In this document: positions 8,396 through 17,021 of the stretch, in pieces | How the letters are laid out: each line of letters opens with the position of its first letter | Position numbering within the stretch: position 1 is the first letter of the stretch | Origin: an uncultured Tolumonas sp. | Lineage (GTDB): Bacteria > Pseudomonadota > Gammaproteobacteria > Enterobacterales > Aeromonadaceae | Length of the DNA stretch: 64,000 nt | NCBI RefSeq assembly: GCF_963678185.1 | Contig: NZ_OY782757.1 | Coordinates: forward strand, 496,001 to 560,000 | Reading direction: 5' to 3' | Program-made: the position numbers and the translations under genes | Notes under the pieces: model-generated | Seen by the model: the letters and a program-made list of their open reading frames with translations, nothing else | The model's database searches: none | Told to the model about the DNA's origin: nothing

Positions 8396-8937
8396 GAATG
8401 GCAGCAACGTCCTTTGCCATGACCACGCTCTGCAATTTGTGCATCACTGCGGCTTTGGCAACAACGGCCAGCACCCTGTTGATGAGCATGTGAATGACCT
8501 TGATTGTCATGATCACAGTGAGATTGACGGCCTTCATGCCCTTCGTGCTCACAACCACATCCACCGCTGGCTTGCTTCGCTTCATAATTCAATGATTGGC
8601 GCCCTTGTGATGGGCTGGTCATGTGTGTCAACTTGTTAGCCTGTTCACTCACCATTTCTTTTACACTTTGACGACCACAACTGGTCTGATATACAGAAAA
8701 CTGGCTTTCAAGTAATTTGCTCAGAATTCGTTCACCAATATTACGCACAATAACCCGCTGTGCATTTTCAGCTTGCAACATAGTGAGCAGGTCTTTTTTA
8801 CCAGCACAATTGGCATTCAGCGCAGGGTTTGCTTTGCGGGATAACACATCACCGTTTTCATTAACAAAAACAAAGCTGTCGGCCTTCGTAAAATGGCTGG
8901 CCACGCGATCTTCCTTCATGGGAATAGCTGTAATCAT
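8392..8937 (-). CDS. NifX/NifB-domain protein with His/Cys-rich tail (left copy)
   Basis: Residues 1 to about 100 form a Nitro_FeMo-Co domain (PF02579; MITAIPMKEDRVASHFTKAD, then IVRNIGERILSKLL and VYQTSCGR). This fold binds iron-sulfur or FeMo-type clusters in NifX, NifY and the NifB C-terminus. The last 60 residues are rich in His and Cys (GGCGCEHEGHEG, HCDHDNQGHSHAHQ and two CC pairs), a typical soft-metal-binding tail. The protein is not necessarily a nitrogenase factor: similar stand-alone proteins exist in non-fixing bacteria. A pair of GCATATGC palindromes lies upstream. The right-hand paralogue at 60851 has the same design with a divergent tail. Confidence 0.82.
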   Translation of the reverse strand: MITAIPMKEDRVASHFTKADSFVFVNENGDVLSRKANPALNANCAGKKDLLTMLQAENAQRVIVRNIGERILSKLLESQFSVYQTSCGRQSVKEMVSEQANKLTHMTSPSQGRQSLNYEAKQASGGCGCEHEGHEGRQSHCDHDNQGHSHAHQQGAGRCCQSRSDAQIAERGHGKGRCCHS

Positions 8938-9104
8938 CGGATATGACTCCTATATCAAAGTAACTGAGAGGTCTAATCCCGAACTGATAACTTCCTGCAA
9001 ATTACAGCAACGAGTTCTGACCTGAGGTAGCCAATTACTACCGTTCCCTGACGCGACATTGCCTTTCAAACATTCACATCCGAAAAATCAGGAACAGCAG
9101 TAAC

Positions 9105-9147
9105 TGGCATATGCAAACTATAGGTCTTCTATTTGGCATATGCAATA
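9105..9147. promoter_or_regulatory. paired GCATATGC palindromes upstream of the NifX-like operon
   Basis: TGGCATATGCAA at 9105-9116 and TTGGCATATGCAATA at 9133-9147 are about 28 bp apart, upstream of the NifX-like gene (start 8937). The same paired arrangement occurs before dsbB and before the right-hand DUF134 gene, so it is likely a real operator. Confidence 0.6.
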
Positions 9148-9231
9148 TACAAATGAATAAAATTCAACCTTTGGTTTAAAGACAGGCAGTAAACGTCCAC
9201 AGATGAACGCCCACTGACTATTCAGAAAAAG

Positions 9232-9654
9232 TCAGTTCTTGAGTTTGCAGTCAGGATCAGAACAGTAACCAAACAGACACAAATGATGATGACCCAATTG
9301 AATGCCATATTGCTCAGCAATCTCTTTCTGTCTTTGCTCAATGAGGGGGTCAAAAAATTCAACTATCTTTCCACAACGTAGGCACACAAGATGATCATGG
9401 TGCTCTTTCGATTTCAGTTCATAGTAAGCCTTACTGCCCTCGAAATGATGCCGTTCGAGCATACCCGCTTTTTCAAGCTGATTAAGTACTCTGTATACCG
9501 TTGCCTGGCCAACATCAGCACCATTCAGACGCAGATCTCTGAAAATATCTTCAGCACTGAAATGACGTTCATCCGCATCAGATAAATAATCAAGAACGGA
9601 CATACGCTGATTCGTAATTTTAAGCCCTGCTTTTTTTAGTTTTTTTATGCTCAT
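9232..9654 (-). CDS. Fur-family metalloregulator
   Basis: This 140-residue Fur-superfamily protein has a winged-helix N-terminus (LKKAGLKITNQRMSVLDYLSD, DVGQATVYRVLNQLEKAGML) and a metal-binding dimerisation domain with EHHDHLVCLRCGKIVEF and CSDPDC, which gives a C-x2-C plus C-x4-C structural zinc site. It could be Fur itself or a paralogue such as PerR; the peroxide-defence neighbours (Prx, AhpD-like, Dps) make a PerR-like role possible. Start ATG 9654 is preferred over earlier codons because GGAG lies six bases upstream. It is followed by the NifX-like operon on the same strand. Confidence 0.85.
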   Translation of the reverse strand: MSIKKLKKAGLKITNQRMSVLDYLSDADERHFSAEDIFRDLRLNGADVGQATVYRVLNQLEKAGMLERHHFEGSKAYYELKSKEHHDHLVCLRCGKIVEFFDPLIEQRQKEIAEQYGIQLGHHHLCLFGYCSDPDCKLKN

Positions 9655-9752
9655 GCATCGCTCCGCATGTACTAGTGCCGCAAACAATTTAAAAAGTTCC
9701 TGTGTCTATATCATCACTGACAGATCGTTATACCGATTTATAAATAGCAAAC

Positions 9753-10277
9753 TCATTCAGCCAAATACTTATGTGTCAGCAAATTAGCAGCGACAATGAC
9801 AATCCAGACAATCAGATAAACACTAAAAATAAGCACTAGCCATTGGGGTAATTCCCAGCCCCACAAATTCCATTGACGTTCAGAACACTCGGCCAGAGGC
9901 TTAAACCACCAAGGGAACCAAATATCCAACGGTAACCAAGCAGGAAAATCAGGAAAAAATGCACAAGAATTGAATGGTGATGGATGAAGCAAATAATCAA
10001 CATGTCTGAGTGACAGCTGCAAACCCCGATAAATACTCAACCCCCACAAGATCAGCCCACCCCAACGCCACAGACTTTTAGCTGGGTCTATCAGCGCAAT
10101 CAAAGCGGAACCAAATAACCCAATCACGGCAAGGCGCTCATAAATACACATCAGGCATGGCCGTAAACCGAGCCCATGCTGAAACAACAAAGCACACACT
10201 TCGAGAAATACGGCTGATAGCCCCAGCAAGAGCCAGGCAGAACGTTCCCTCGTGATATGACGCAACCAGAAGGTCAT
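9753..10277 (-). CDS. dsbB: DsbB-type thiol oxidase
   Basis: This 174-residue inner-membrane protein has four predicted membrane segments and both DsbB cysteine pairs. The first is RPCLMCIYER (quinone-linked CxxC); the second is a Cys in FNSCAFFPDFP with a partner in PLAECSERQW, before the final helix. DsbB reoxidises DsbA and passes electrons to quinone. The second periplasmic loop is characteristic (PAWLPLDIWFPWWF). No dsbA is adjacent. Two GCATATGC palindromes precede it, tying its expression to the surrounding module rather than to general housekeeping, so it may be a dedicated second DsbB. Confidence 0.85.
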   Translation of the reverse strand: MTFWLRHITRERSAWLLLGLSAVFLEVCALLFQHGLGLRPCLMCIYERLAVIGLFGSALIALIDPAKSLWRWGGLILWGLSIYRGLQLSLRHVDYLLHPSPFNSCAFFPDFPAWLPLDIWFPWWFKPLAECSERQWNLWGWELPQWLVLIFSVYLIVWIVIVAANLLTHKYLAE

Positions 10278-10298
10278 GCATCCTCTCCTTTAATTAAT

Positions 10299-10340
10299 TA
10301 GCATATGCCATATAACAATAAATTATTGGCATATGCAATA
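10299..10340. promoter_or_regulatory. paired GCATATGC palindromes upstream of dsbB
   Basis: TAGCATATGCCATA at 10299-10312 and TTGGCATATGCAATA at 10326-10340, about 27 bp apart, lie just upstream of the dsbB start at 10277. They match the pairs at 9105 and 61669 in sequence and spacing. Confidence 0.6.
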
Positions 10341-10454
10341 TTAATTAGCGGTTTTAGATAGCAGAATCTCTCACCTGTTCAATCTGAACAGGTATTCTAA
10401 TTGTCAATTTGATAAGTGATTATAGACGGCAGGCAGGATACCCAGGCTGAGAAC

Positions 10455-10826
10455 TCAACCGGATGTGGCATCATAAATAATGTATCCACCAAGGAGGATC
10501 AAAAAAATACCGAAGAGTAACTTCATCATAACTGGATCAATGCCCACAGAGAATTTTGAGCCAAACCAGCTTCCCACAACCACCATCACAGCAATGATCA
10601 TTGCTGCTTTCATATCAACCGCACCTTGTCGGTAATATTCCATGACCGCCGCAATGCCAACTGGGGGTAATAAAATAGCGAGACTTGTACCGGTTGCCAA
10701 TTTCTGACTAAATCCAAGCCCGTACATCAGCGCCGGTACAATCAAAATACCACCGCCAATGCCAAACAAGCCCGATAACACACCCGCTGACAACCCTATC
10801 AGAGCTAACCCAATTAATAATAACAT
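10455..10826 (-). CDS. half-size TSUP (TauE/SafE) membrane protein
   Basis: This 123-residue protein has the N-terminal TSUP repeat signature (GVLSGLFGIGGGILIVPAL) and about four membrane helices. Full-length TauE/SafE proteins have two such repeats and about 250 residues, so this is a single-repeat form that probably works as a dimer, as known for short TSUP proteins in several bacteria. The family moves sulfite, sulfoacetate or other organosulfur anions; the cargo here is not known. The C-terminus ends cleanly with a stop, and no second half is visible downstream, so truncation by recent mutation is not indicated. Confidence 0.78.
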   Translation of the reverse strand: MLLLIGLALIGLSAGVLSGLFGIGGGILIVPALMYGLGFSQKLATGTSLAILLPPVGIAAVMEYYRQGAVDMKAAMIIAVMVVVGSWFGSKFSVGIDPVMMKLLFGIFLILLGGYIIYDATSG

Positions 10827-10975
10827 TTATCAATAAACCTTATTGTCCATGAGGTGATGTATAGCACCCAATGCCAGTAAACCTTAGATATGCCTACCAT
10901 TAGTTGTACGCATAAACTTCGGCCATTTATCCTATCAACAACAATAATGTCCAATTACTTCGCTGAGAATGATTA

Positions 10976-10996
10976 ATATGTTACGTTATAACATAT
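10976..10996. promoter_or_regulatory. Zur-like operator upstream of the alternative L36 gene
   Basis: ATATGTTACGTTATAACATAT is nearly palindromic and resembles the gammaproteobacterial Zur box (core TGTTATA-N-TATAACA type). It lies 21 bp before the rpmJ2 start codon. Zinc-responsive repression of zinc-free ribosomal paralogues is well established; the assignment here rests on sequence similarity. Confidence 0.65.
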
Positions 10997-11017
10997 CACC
11001 CATAACACGGAATCATC

Positions 11018-11143
11018 ATGAAAGTATTATCTTCATTGAAAAGCGCTAAAACCCGTCATCCGGATTGTCAAATAGTCAAACGTCGAGGGAGGGTATTTGT
11101 TATCTGCAAAACCAACCCTCGCTTTAAAGCACGTCAGGGTTAA
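11018..11143 (+). CDS. rpmJ2: alternative, zinc-independent ribosomal protein bL36 (YkgO type)
   Basis: A 41-residue frame reads [20 protein letters not shown] and continues [21 protein letters not shown], the YkgO form of ribosomal protein L36. It keeps two scattered cysteines but lacks the C-x2-C...C-x4-H zinc ribbon of the primary form. Under zinc starvation such paralogues replace the zinc-containing protein in the large subunit. A Zur-like palindrome upstream supports this regulation. The usual partner gene for alternative L31 (ykgM/rpmE2) is not adjacent. The gene runs opposite to its neighbours. Confidence 0.9.
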   Translation: MKVLSSLKSAKTRHPDCQIVKRRGRVFVICKTNPRFKARQG

Positions 11144-11156
11144 GGTTGAAATAATT

Positions 11157-11199
11157 GGACTATTTTCCCGGAAAATAAGCAAAATCGGGAATATAGTCC
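11157..11199. repeat. inverted repeat (hairpin) after rpmJ2
   Basis: GGACTAT at 11157-11163 pairs with ATAGTCC at 11193-11199, with inner CCCG/CGGG also able to pair. It follows the L36 gene by 13 bp and may terminate its transcript, but it has no good T-run. Confidence 0.4.
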
Positions 11200-11268
11200 T
11201 TCAGTTCTGGGCTCCACGTATTGAAAGCAAACGAATATGCGTAAGTAAACAGAGTGTTAGTTAAATCG

Positions 11269-11550
11269 TTAATCCGGCTGATGCATCATCAGTGCCTTAC
11301 CATGCACTAAACAGTCAACGACTTTACAGCGGGCAGCCTTAACCAAATTTGCAAGAGTCTGGCGTGAAACCCCCATCACAACAGCGGCATCCTGCTGAAG
11401 CATACCCTGTAAATCAACCAGCCGAAGTGCTTCAAATTCATCCGGCGCTAAATCAATTCGCTCAAGCTCACTCATTGGAATACCGTTTGGCTTAAAACAG
11501 CTATCCGCTGGTTTACCACAAATATTCCGGGGGATTTTTGGTCGACCCAT
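11269..11550 (-). CDS. DUF134 (UPF0251) helix-turn-helix regulator (left copy)
   Basis: This 93-residue protein is of the DUF134/PF02001 family. The conserved N-terminal Pro/Cys segment is RPKIPRNICGKPADSCFKP, then LAPDEFEALRLVDLQGMLQQDAAVVMGVSRQTLANLVKAAR, a sigma-70 region-4-like helix-turn-helix. The family often neighbours stand-alone NifX-domain proteins, as here and at 61323; its ligand is uncharacterised. The start at MGRPK is supported by AAAGGATG and by alignment with the paralogue. An ATTGCATATGCAAA palindrome sits 12 bp upstream of the start, where autoregulation would be expected. The two cysteines suggest metal or redox sensing (inference). Confidence 0.82.
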   Translation of the reverse strand: MGRPKIPRNICGKPADSCFKPNGIPMSELERIDLAPDEFEALRLVDLQGMLQQDAAVVMGVSRQTLANLVKAARCKVVDCLVHGKALMMHQPD

Positions 11551-11561
11551 AAACCATCCTT

Positions 11562-11575
11562 TATTGCATATGCAA
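11562..11575. promoter_or_regulatory. GCATATGC palindrome at the left DUF134 gene
   Basis: ATTGCATATGCAAA, a perfect TTGCATATGCAA palindrome, immediately precedes the DUF134 start region. Only one copy is seen here, unlike the paired sites elsewhere. Confidence 0.5.
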
Positions 11576-11583
11576 AAAAACAT

Positions 11584-11960
11584 TAAATCACAATATATAG
11601 TAATTTAATACAATGACATCACTCTATCTGGTGCTCGCAGCTTCGGATGTTGGAATACTCTATAGCTAAACGATAATTATTTTATCCTTTCTATATCTGC
11701 GGCACTAAGTGCCGCCAATTAAGGCAAAGTTAAATGTTTAAGGAATCTATCGTGCTCTGCTCTATCTGAAATTTCGGCGGCTCGCCATGTTTCAGCAGCC
11801 CCAAACATCGATGGCGTGTAATTCCTCGAAGCGGTGGTTTAAACATATTCGCGGTAACAATCAGCTAATTTACTATTCGCTACCGCACAACAAAAAATTG
11901 AAAGACACCCACTTCGCTCTGGACCTCAACAGCTTCACGGTTTCGGCCCTTTAATTAAAA
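11584..11960. other. intergenic stretch without a supported gene
   Basis: No frame in this stretch has a family signature or a credible start. It contains a short perfect palindrome (GGCACTAAGTGCC near 11700) and several small inverted repeats (for example around GGCGGCTCGCC). It may be degraded sequence or a transcript leader for the DsrE-like gene. Confidence 0.4.
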
Positions 11961-12537
11961 GTTATGCGTTTATATGGTTTTATCCGCACACGTAACTAAC
12001 TACATCAGAAATTTGCTGTGTACATCAAGTTTTGTTACTCAGAAATGCTCATTTGGCTATTTTTAATCCATAGTAAAGTTTTATATATGGAGATATTTTT
12101 TATGAAACCACTACGACTCATTTGCATTGCTCTATCGCTTGTTTTTGCTTCTCTTTTCAGTTTTTCATACGCCGCAGTTAATAATGACCCACTCTTCATC
12201 AACATGACAACCGATGATATGCATCGCTCTGAAATGGCCATTGGTTTTGGTAAAAATCAGCTACTTAAAGGTCATTCATTAGTTGTGTTTATAAATGATA
12301 AAGGTGTCATGGTTGCGTCAAAGAAAAATAAACACCATTACATGATGCAACAGCAGATGATCCTAGACATCATCAAATCGGGCGGTGTGGTTTATGCCTG
12401 CCCAAGTTGTATGAAATTCTACAAAATTGATAAGGCAGACCTAGTGGAAGGCGTCAAGGTAAGTAACCCTGACCTAATGGAAGGCGAATTATTTAAACCT
12501 AACATGAAAACGCTCAGTTGGTAGCCAAACGCATAAC
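11961..12537. repeat. 11-bp inverted repeats bracketing the DsrE-like gene
   Basis: GTTATGCGTTT at 11961-11971 is the exact reverse complement of AAACGCATAAC at 12527-12537. The pair encloses a single gene (12102-12524). GTTATGCGTT-like strings occur in Vibrio-type integron repeats, but the paired core and GTTRRRY ends of an attC site are not visible, so a cassette cannot be claimed. Confidence 0.35.
12102..12524 (+). CDS. secreted DsrE-family-like protein
   Basis: This 140-residue protein has a signal peptide (MKPLRLICIALSLVFASLFS, then FSYA) and a DsrE/YchN-like domain with SEMAIGFGKNQLLKGHSLVVFINDKGV and the cysteine motif GGVVYACPSCMKFY, whose CPSC pair sits where DsrE-type proteins carry the persulfide cysteine. 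Related cytosolic proteins relay sulfane sulfur; a periplasmic version would fit the periplasmic rhodanese and Dsb proteins nearby. GGAG lies upstream of the ATG at 12102; an in-frame ATG 15 bases earlier is possible. The gene is alone and is bracketed by 11-bp inverted repeats. Confidence 0.7.
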   Translation: MKPLRLICIALSLVFASLFSFSYAAVNNDPLFINMTTDDMHRSEMAIGFGKNQLLKGHSLVVFINDKGVMVASKKNKHHYMMQQQMILDIIKSGGVVYACPSCMKFYKIDKADLVEGVKVSNPDLMEGELFKPNMKTLSW

Positions 12538-12584
12538 AAGTCTTGATGGTTGATTTCAACACTAATCAACTTATCAAGACTTGT
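12536..12584. terminator. long hairpin after the DsrE-like gene
   Basis: ACAAGTCTTGAT pairs with ATCAAGACTTGT, and inner GTTGATT pairs with AATCAAC, giving a stable stem of nearly 20 bp. There is no T-run, so it may be a terminator acting from the stem alone or another structural element. Confidence 0.45.
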
Positions 12585-12734
12585 CCATATTGAGACGAAT
12601 GCCCCTTACTAGGTAATACATATATAACGCATTTTTGTCCAGAACCAAGTTTATTGGGTTTGAAGTAGTCAACTAAATTTGATCACTGACCGTTGTTCCG
12701 TACCCTCCACAATAACAGTAGCACTTATTTCTAA

Positions 12735-12749
12735 TGCGAATGGTTATCA
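12735..12749. promoter_or_regulatory. Fur box upstream of the ferric-iron importer
   Basis: TGCGAATGGTTATCA agrees at 12 of 15 positions with the TGATAATGATTATCA form of the Fur consensus. It lies about 80 bp before fbpA. Iron repression of this operon is therefore likely. Confidence 0.6.
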
Positions 12750-12828
12750 TTTGTTATATCATTACTGCCATGACCCCAAATGATGCATTATCGCTGTTTA
12801 CTGTCCTTTTATTTGCTGGAGCCTCGAA

Positions 12829-13851
12829 TTGAATATGAAAACAAAACTGTCCCTCCTTTCTAATACGGTGTTATGTACCTTTGCGCTGATTTCAACAGTG
12901 GGTGTGATGGCAGCACCCAGTGCCGATGGCATCGTGATCTACAATGCCCAACATGAGACGCTGACCAAAGCGTGGGTGGATGCATTTACCCAGGAAACAG
13001 GTATCAAGGTTACGGTACGTAATGGTGGTGATACAGAACTGGGTAATCAAATCGTGCAGGAAAATAAATCATCACCCGCAGATGTGTTTCTGACAGAAAA
13101 TTCTCCGGCAATGGCGCTGGTTGATAATGCAGGCCTGCTCACCTCACTACCTAAATCTACATTGGTACAAGTGGCACCAGAGTACCGACCTTCACATGGT
13201 CGTTGGATGGGTATTGCGGCCCGCTCTACTGTCTTTGTTTATAACAAGGACAAACTGCCCGCTACCTGTCTGCCAAAATCAATCATGGATCTGGCACAAC
13301 CAGAATGGAAGGGGCGTTGGGCTGCGTCACCAACAGGTGCTGACTTCCAGGCTATTGTCAGTGCAATGCTTGAGCTGAAAGGCGAAACAGCCACATTGAA
13401 TTGGCTAAAAGCGATGAAAACCAACGCAGTGGCCTACAAAGGTAACAGCACAGTAATGAAAGCCGTGAATGCTGGTCAAATTGACAGCGGCGTGATCTAT
13501 CACTACTACAGCTTCATCGATCAATCTAAGACTGGCGAGAATAGTAAAAACGTAACGCTGCACTACTTCAAGCAGAAAGATCCGGGGGCCTTCATCAGCA
13601 TCTCTGGTGGTGGCGTACTCGCGTCCAGTAAACACCAAGAAGAAGCTCAGACTTTCATCAAGTGGGTGACTGGCAAAAATGGCCAAGATATCTTACGTAC
13701 CGGGAGCGCTTTCGAATACGCGGTGGGTGTGAACTCAGCATCCAATGCCAAGCTAACGCCACTGAAAGCGCTGGATGCGCCAAAAGTAGATGCCGCGAAG
13801 CTCAACAGTAAAAAAGTTGCCGAGTTGATGACTCAGGCCGGGTTGCTGTAA
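12829..13851 (+). CDS. fbpA: periplasmic ferric-iron-binding protein (FbpA/FutA type)
   Basis: This 340-residue solute-binding protein has a signal peptide ending VGVMAAPSA. The mature part begins IVIYNAQHETLTKAWVDAF, typical of the FbpA/FutA/AfuA iron-binding class, and the C-terminal lobe has the tyrosine pair YHYYSF expected to ligate Fe(III). It collects ferric iron in the periplasm for FbpB. TTG at 12829 is taken as the start because GGAG ends seven bases before it; the ATG two codons later would be 13 bases away. The next gene begins 3 bp after the stop. A Fur box lies upstream. Confidence 0.87.
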   Translation: MNMKTKLSLLSNTVLCTFALISTVGVMAAPSADGIVIYNAQHETLTKAWVDAFTQETGIKVTVRNGGDTELGNQIVQENKSSPADVFLTENSPAMALVDNAGLLTSLPKSTLVQVAPEYRPSHGRWMGIAARSTVFVYNKDKLPATCLPKSIMDLAQPEWKGRWAASPTGADFQAIVSAMLELKGETATLNWLKAMKTNAVAYKGNSTVMKAVNAGQIDSGVIYHYYSFIDQSKTGENSKNVTLHYFKQKDPGAFISISGGGVLASSKHQEEAQTFIKWVTGKNGQDILRTGSAFEYAVGVNSASNAKLTPLKALDAPKVDAAKLNSKKVAELMTQAGLL

Positions 13852-13854
13852 CCG

Positions 13855-15459
13855 ATGACAGAACAGACCGTCACTGTCATATCGGTGCCAGAGACTGAGT
13901 CCATACGCCGTGTACCAAAACTTCGGAAGCACGGCAGTGGGCGTTCACCTTGGTGGTTGCGTAGTACTGCCACCTTGGTGTCCTTGCTGTCTTTGTTACC
14001 TTTACTTTTTATTGCGCTGGTCACCTGGCAAAGTGGATGGAATGCAATTGATCAACTTATTTTCCGTCCTCGCGTAGCGGAACTGTTGATCAATACAGCA
14101 CTACTGACAATGCTTACGGTACCGTTATGTATGATCCTGGGTGTAGCACTTGCCTGGTTAACCGAGCGTAGTGATTTACCCGGTCGTCGTGTATGGTCTC
14201 TTCTGGCTATCGCGCCATTGGCTATTCCCGCCTTCGTCCACAGTTATGCTTGGATCGGACTATTTCCCGGTATTCATGGCTTAGGGGCTGCGGTATTGCT
14301 GGCCGTAATTGCGTATTTTCCTTTCATGTATCTCCCCGCTGCGGCGGCAATGCGCCGACTAGATCCTGGTATCGAAGATGTTGCCGCTTCACTCGGTCTT
14401 GAACCCTGGCGCGTATTTCTGCGGGTGGTCTTGCCGCAGTTGAGATTAGCGTTGTCTGGCGGCGCATTGCTGGTTGGACTGCATCTGCTTGCTGAATATG
14501 GTTTGTTTGCTATGGTACGGTTCGATACCTTCACTACCGCCATTTTCGACCAATTCCAGTCCACGTTCAGCGGTCCAGCCGCTAATATGCTGGCCGGTGT
14601 GTTGGCATTGTGCTGCCTAGCCTGGCTGGCAGGCGAATCCGCTTCACGTGGTCAGGCGCGTTATGCGCGGCTGGGTGCCGGTAGTCCCCGTTTGTACCCC
14701 CCTTTCCTCTTAAAATTCCCCGCCAGAATAATGGGTATAGCTCTAATGCTGATAATGACAACCCTAAGTATGGGGGTGCCACTGTGGACGTTAGGACGCT
14801 GGTTATGGCTGGGCGGTTTAGAGGCTTGGCGCTGGAATGATCTGCTACCGGCACTGAGTCAAACCATGATACTGGCGGGTCTTGGAGCCTTATTGACGAC
14901 ACTAGCGGCAATGCCCATTGCTTGGCTTTCCGTGCGTGCACCCGGACGATTTCAGAAGATCCTGGAAGGTGTCAATTATGTGGCCAGTTCTTTGCCAGGG
15001 ATTGTAGTCGCACTCGCACTGGTAACCGTCTGCATCCACTATACACGGCCACTGTATCAGACCGTATTTACCGTATTACTGGCTTATTTACTGATGTTTC
15101 TGCCCCGTGCGTTAGTGAGTCTACGTGTCAGTATTGCTCAGGTACCCCAAGAGTTGGAAAACGCAGCCCGCAGTCTAGGTCATTCTCCGTTAGCCGCTTT
15201 ATGTGCTACCACGTTGCGACTGGCGGCACCGGGTGCCGCGTCCAGTGCAACACTTGTTTTTTTGGCCATAAGTAATGAGCTAACAGCTACATTGCTACTC
15301 GCCCCGAACGGTACTCGTACTCTGGCCACAGGTTTTTGGGCATTAACCAGTGAGATCGACTATGTGACAGCGGCGCCCTATGCCCTGATCATGATCCTGT
15401 TGTCACTGCCCCTGACAGGGATCCTCTATTACCAATCAAAACGGACATCCGGACGATGA
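13855..15459 (+). CDS. fbpB: ferric-iron ABC transporter permease (FbpB)
   Basis: This 534-residue inner-membrane protein has two fused permease halves and about twelve membrane helices, the normal FbpB design. Each half carries an EAA-type loop for contact with the ATPase: [21 protein letters not shown] in the first and [21 protein letters not shown] in the second. It passes Fe(III) from FbpA to the cytosol. The start codon follows the fbpA stop by three bases, and the end overlaps fbpC by four (ATGA), so the three genes are translationally coupled. Confidence 0.88.
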   Translation: MTEQTVTVISVPETESIRRVPKLRKHGSGRSPWWLRSTATLVSLLSLLPLLFIALVTWQSGWNAIDQLIFRPRVAELLINTALLTMLTVPLCMILGVALAWLTERSDLPGRRVWSLLAIAPLAIPAFVHSYAWIGLFPGIHGLGAAVLLAVIAYFPFMYLPAAAAMRRLDPGIEDVAASLGLEPWRVFLRVVLPQLRLALSGGALLVGLHLLAEYGLFAMVRFDTFTTAIFDQFQSTFSGPAANMLAGVLALCCLAWLAGESASRGQARYARLGAGSPRLYPPFLLKFPARIMGIALMLIMTTLSMGVPLWTLGRWLWLGGLEAWRWNDLLPALSQTMILAGLGALLTTLAAMPIAWLSVRAPGRFQKILEGVNYVASSLPGIVVALALVTVCIHYTRPLYQTVFTVLLAYLLMFLPRALVSLRVSIAQVPQELENAARSLGHSPLAALCATTLRLAAPGAASSATLVFLAISNELTATLLLAPNGTRTLATGFWALTSEIDYVTAAPYALIMILLSLPLTGILYYQSKRTSGR

Positions 15460-16499
15460 GTATGTTGCAACTAAAATCGGTCAGCAAATCCTACGGCCAG
15501 GTCAGTGCAGTACATAAAGTGGATCTGGCTATACCTCAAGGCAGTCGTACAGCTATCGTTGGGTCTTCAGGCTCCGGCAAAACAACGTTGCTGCGTATGA
15601 TTGCGGGTTTCGAATTCCCGGACGGGGGTGAAATCCTGCTGGGTGGCCAATTACTGGTCAATGGACAACTCGCGGTACCCGCACATCAGCGCGGTATTGG
15701 TTACGTGCCGCAAGATGGTGCCTTGTTCCCCCATATGAAAGTGGAAGACAACATTGCGTTCAGCCTTACCGGAACCAAAATAGAATGTCGGCGACGGGTG
15801 AGTGAACTGTTGGAGCAAGTGGAGTTGAATCCAACGATGGCCAGCCGTTGGCCACATGAATTATCCGGCGGTCAACAACAACGCGTATCGTTAGCCAGGG
15901 CACTGGCACAGCAACCAAGACTGATGTTGCTGGATGAACCCTTTTCAGCATTAGATGCCGGTTTACGTGTCGCATTGCGAAAAACTGTAGCACGCATACT
16001 GGCAGCGGCGGGGATCACAACTATTCTGGTAACTCACGATCAAGCTGAGGCGCTGTCTTTTGCCGACCAATTGGCAGTGATGCGTGGCGGACGTCTCGTA
16101 CAAGCCGGCCCCCCCACCGAGCTTTACTATCATCCTGATGATGAAAATACCGCTCATTTTTTGGGTGAAGCTATCATTCTACCAGCGAGTTTATCAGACA
16201 ATCATGCTGAGTGCGTATTGGGACGCTTGGCGTTGAGTCGGCCCACTCAAAGACGAGAAGCGTGTATTCTGCTTCGGCCGGAACAGTTGAAACTTTGCGA
16301 ACCGTCAGAATCCGCCTGCATAGCAGAAGTGCTAGATAGCGAGTTTACTGGATCAGTGACAATGTTAACGGTACGTCTGTCGGGGCATGATGAACTGATG
16401 TCAGTGCGTCATGCCGGCTTAGACGCTCCCCCTCTTGGTAGTCAGATCGGGCTTTCGGTGTCTGGCATGGTGCATGTATTCGCGGCACGAAGAATTTAG
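15456..16499 (+). CDS. fbpC: ferric-iron ABC transporter ATP-binding protein (FbpC)
   Basis: This 347-residue ABC ATPase has Walker [11 protein letters not shown]-loop [12 protein letters not shown], signature [15 protein letters not shown], Walker [13 protein letters not shown] and H-loop VTHDQAEAL. The C-terminal 110 residues form a TOBE-type regulatory domain, usual in FbpC/PotA-like ATPases. It energises import through FbpB. The ATG overlaps the fbpB stop. A GC-rich hairpin at 16564 follows. Confidence 0.88.
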   Translation: MSMLQLKSVSKSYGQVSAVHKVDLAIPQGSRTAIVGSSGSGKTTLLRMIAGFEFPDGGEILLGGQLLVNGQLAVPAHQRGIGYVPQDGALFPHMKVEDNIAFSLTGTKIECRRRVSELLEQVELNPTMASRWPHELSGGQQQRVSLARALAQQPRLMLLDEPFSALDAGLRVALRKTVARILAAAGITTILVTHDQAEALSFADQLAVMRGGRLVQAGPPTELYYHPDDENTAHFLGEAIILPASLSDNHAECVLGRLALSRPTQRREACILLRPEQLKLCEPSESACIAEVLDSEFTGSVTMLTVRLSGHDELMSVRHAGLDAPPLGSQIGLSVSGMVHVFAARRI

Positions 16500-16563
16500 C
16501 TCGTAAATGCTATCAACCACGGATCAAAACGGCTTGAAAATTTTTTTGCGTATTTTTATTACC

Positions 16564-16584
16564 CTCGCGCCAGTAGAGCGCGAG
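16564..16584 (+). terminator. possible terminator after fbpC
   Basis: CTCGCG and CGCGAG form a short GC-rich stem (16564-16569 with 16579-16584) 65 bp after the fbpC stop. The T-run expected for a strong intrinsic terminator is missing. Confidence 0.35.
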
Positions 16585-16721
16585 AAATAGTCCATGCATT
16601 TTTTGACTGCGGTAGCAGCAAGTGACCCAAAGAACTGCTTTGAATACTCATCAAGATCTGATCTGACCCAGTGTTATTGGACACTTCATAAAACGAGTAA
16701 AATAACTCATAGAGGTGGATC

Positions 16722-17021
16722 ATGACCAAAACTGCAACTGAACAGAAAAAGTCCCGAACTCAATATTTGCAAAGTTATAAAGAAGATGCGCTCGCATTAG
16801 CTGAACGGATAGGTTTTGCCAAAGCAGCCACTCAACTCGGTGTCCAGGAGTCTCAGCTTTACTACTGGAAAAATAAACTTCGTCAGCAACAAAATTCCAG
16901 TGAGCGGGAACAACTTTTGGCGGATGAAAATGCCCGACTCAAGCGTTTGCTGGCTGAGCAAGCAGAAGAGCTGGCCATCGTAAAAAAGGCCGCAGCGTAC
17001 TTTGCCAAACACCTGAAGTGA
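16722..17021 (+). CDS. IS3-family transposase OrfA
   Basis: This 99-residue protein has the IS3 OrfA helix-turn-helix (YKEDALALAERIGFAKAATQLGVQESQLYYWKNKL) and a leucine-zipper segment (ENARLKRLLAEQAEELAIVKKAAAYF) used for multimerisation. The stop overlaps the first codon of orfB, the usual frameshift zone. It is intact and could act as a regulator or inhibitor of transposition even though orfB is broken. Confidence 0.88.
   Translation: MTKTATEQKKSRTQYLQSYKEDALALAERIGFAKAATQLGVQESQLYYWKNKLRQQQNSSEREQLLADENARLKRLLAEQAEELAIVKKAAAYFAKHLK

Noticed and set aside
8238-8639. 133-codon plus-strand frame opposite the NifX-like tail
   Set aside because: It is the shadow of His/Cys-rich coding on the minus strand; no family and no ribosome site.
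12525-12590. Possible integron attC site
   Set aside because: The hairpin and GCATAAC look suggestive, but no GTTRRRY core lies at the other end, and no integrase or cassette series is present.
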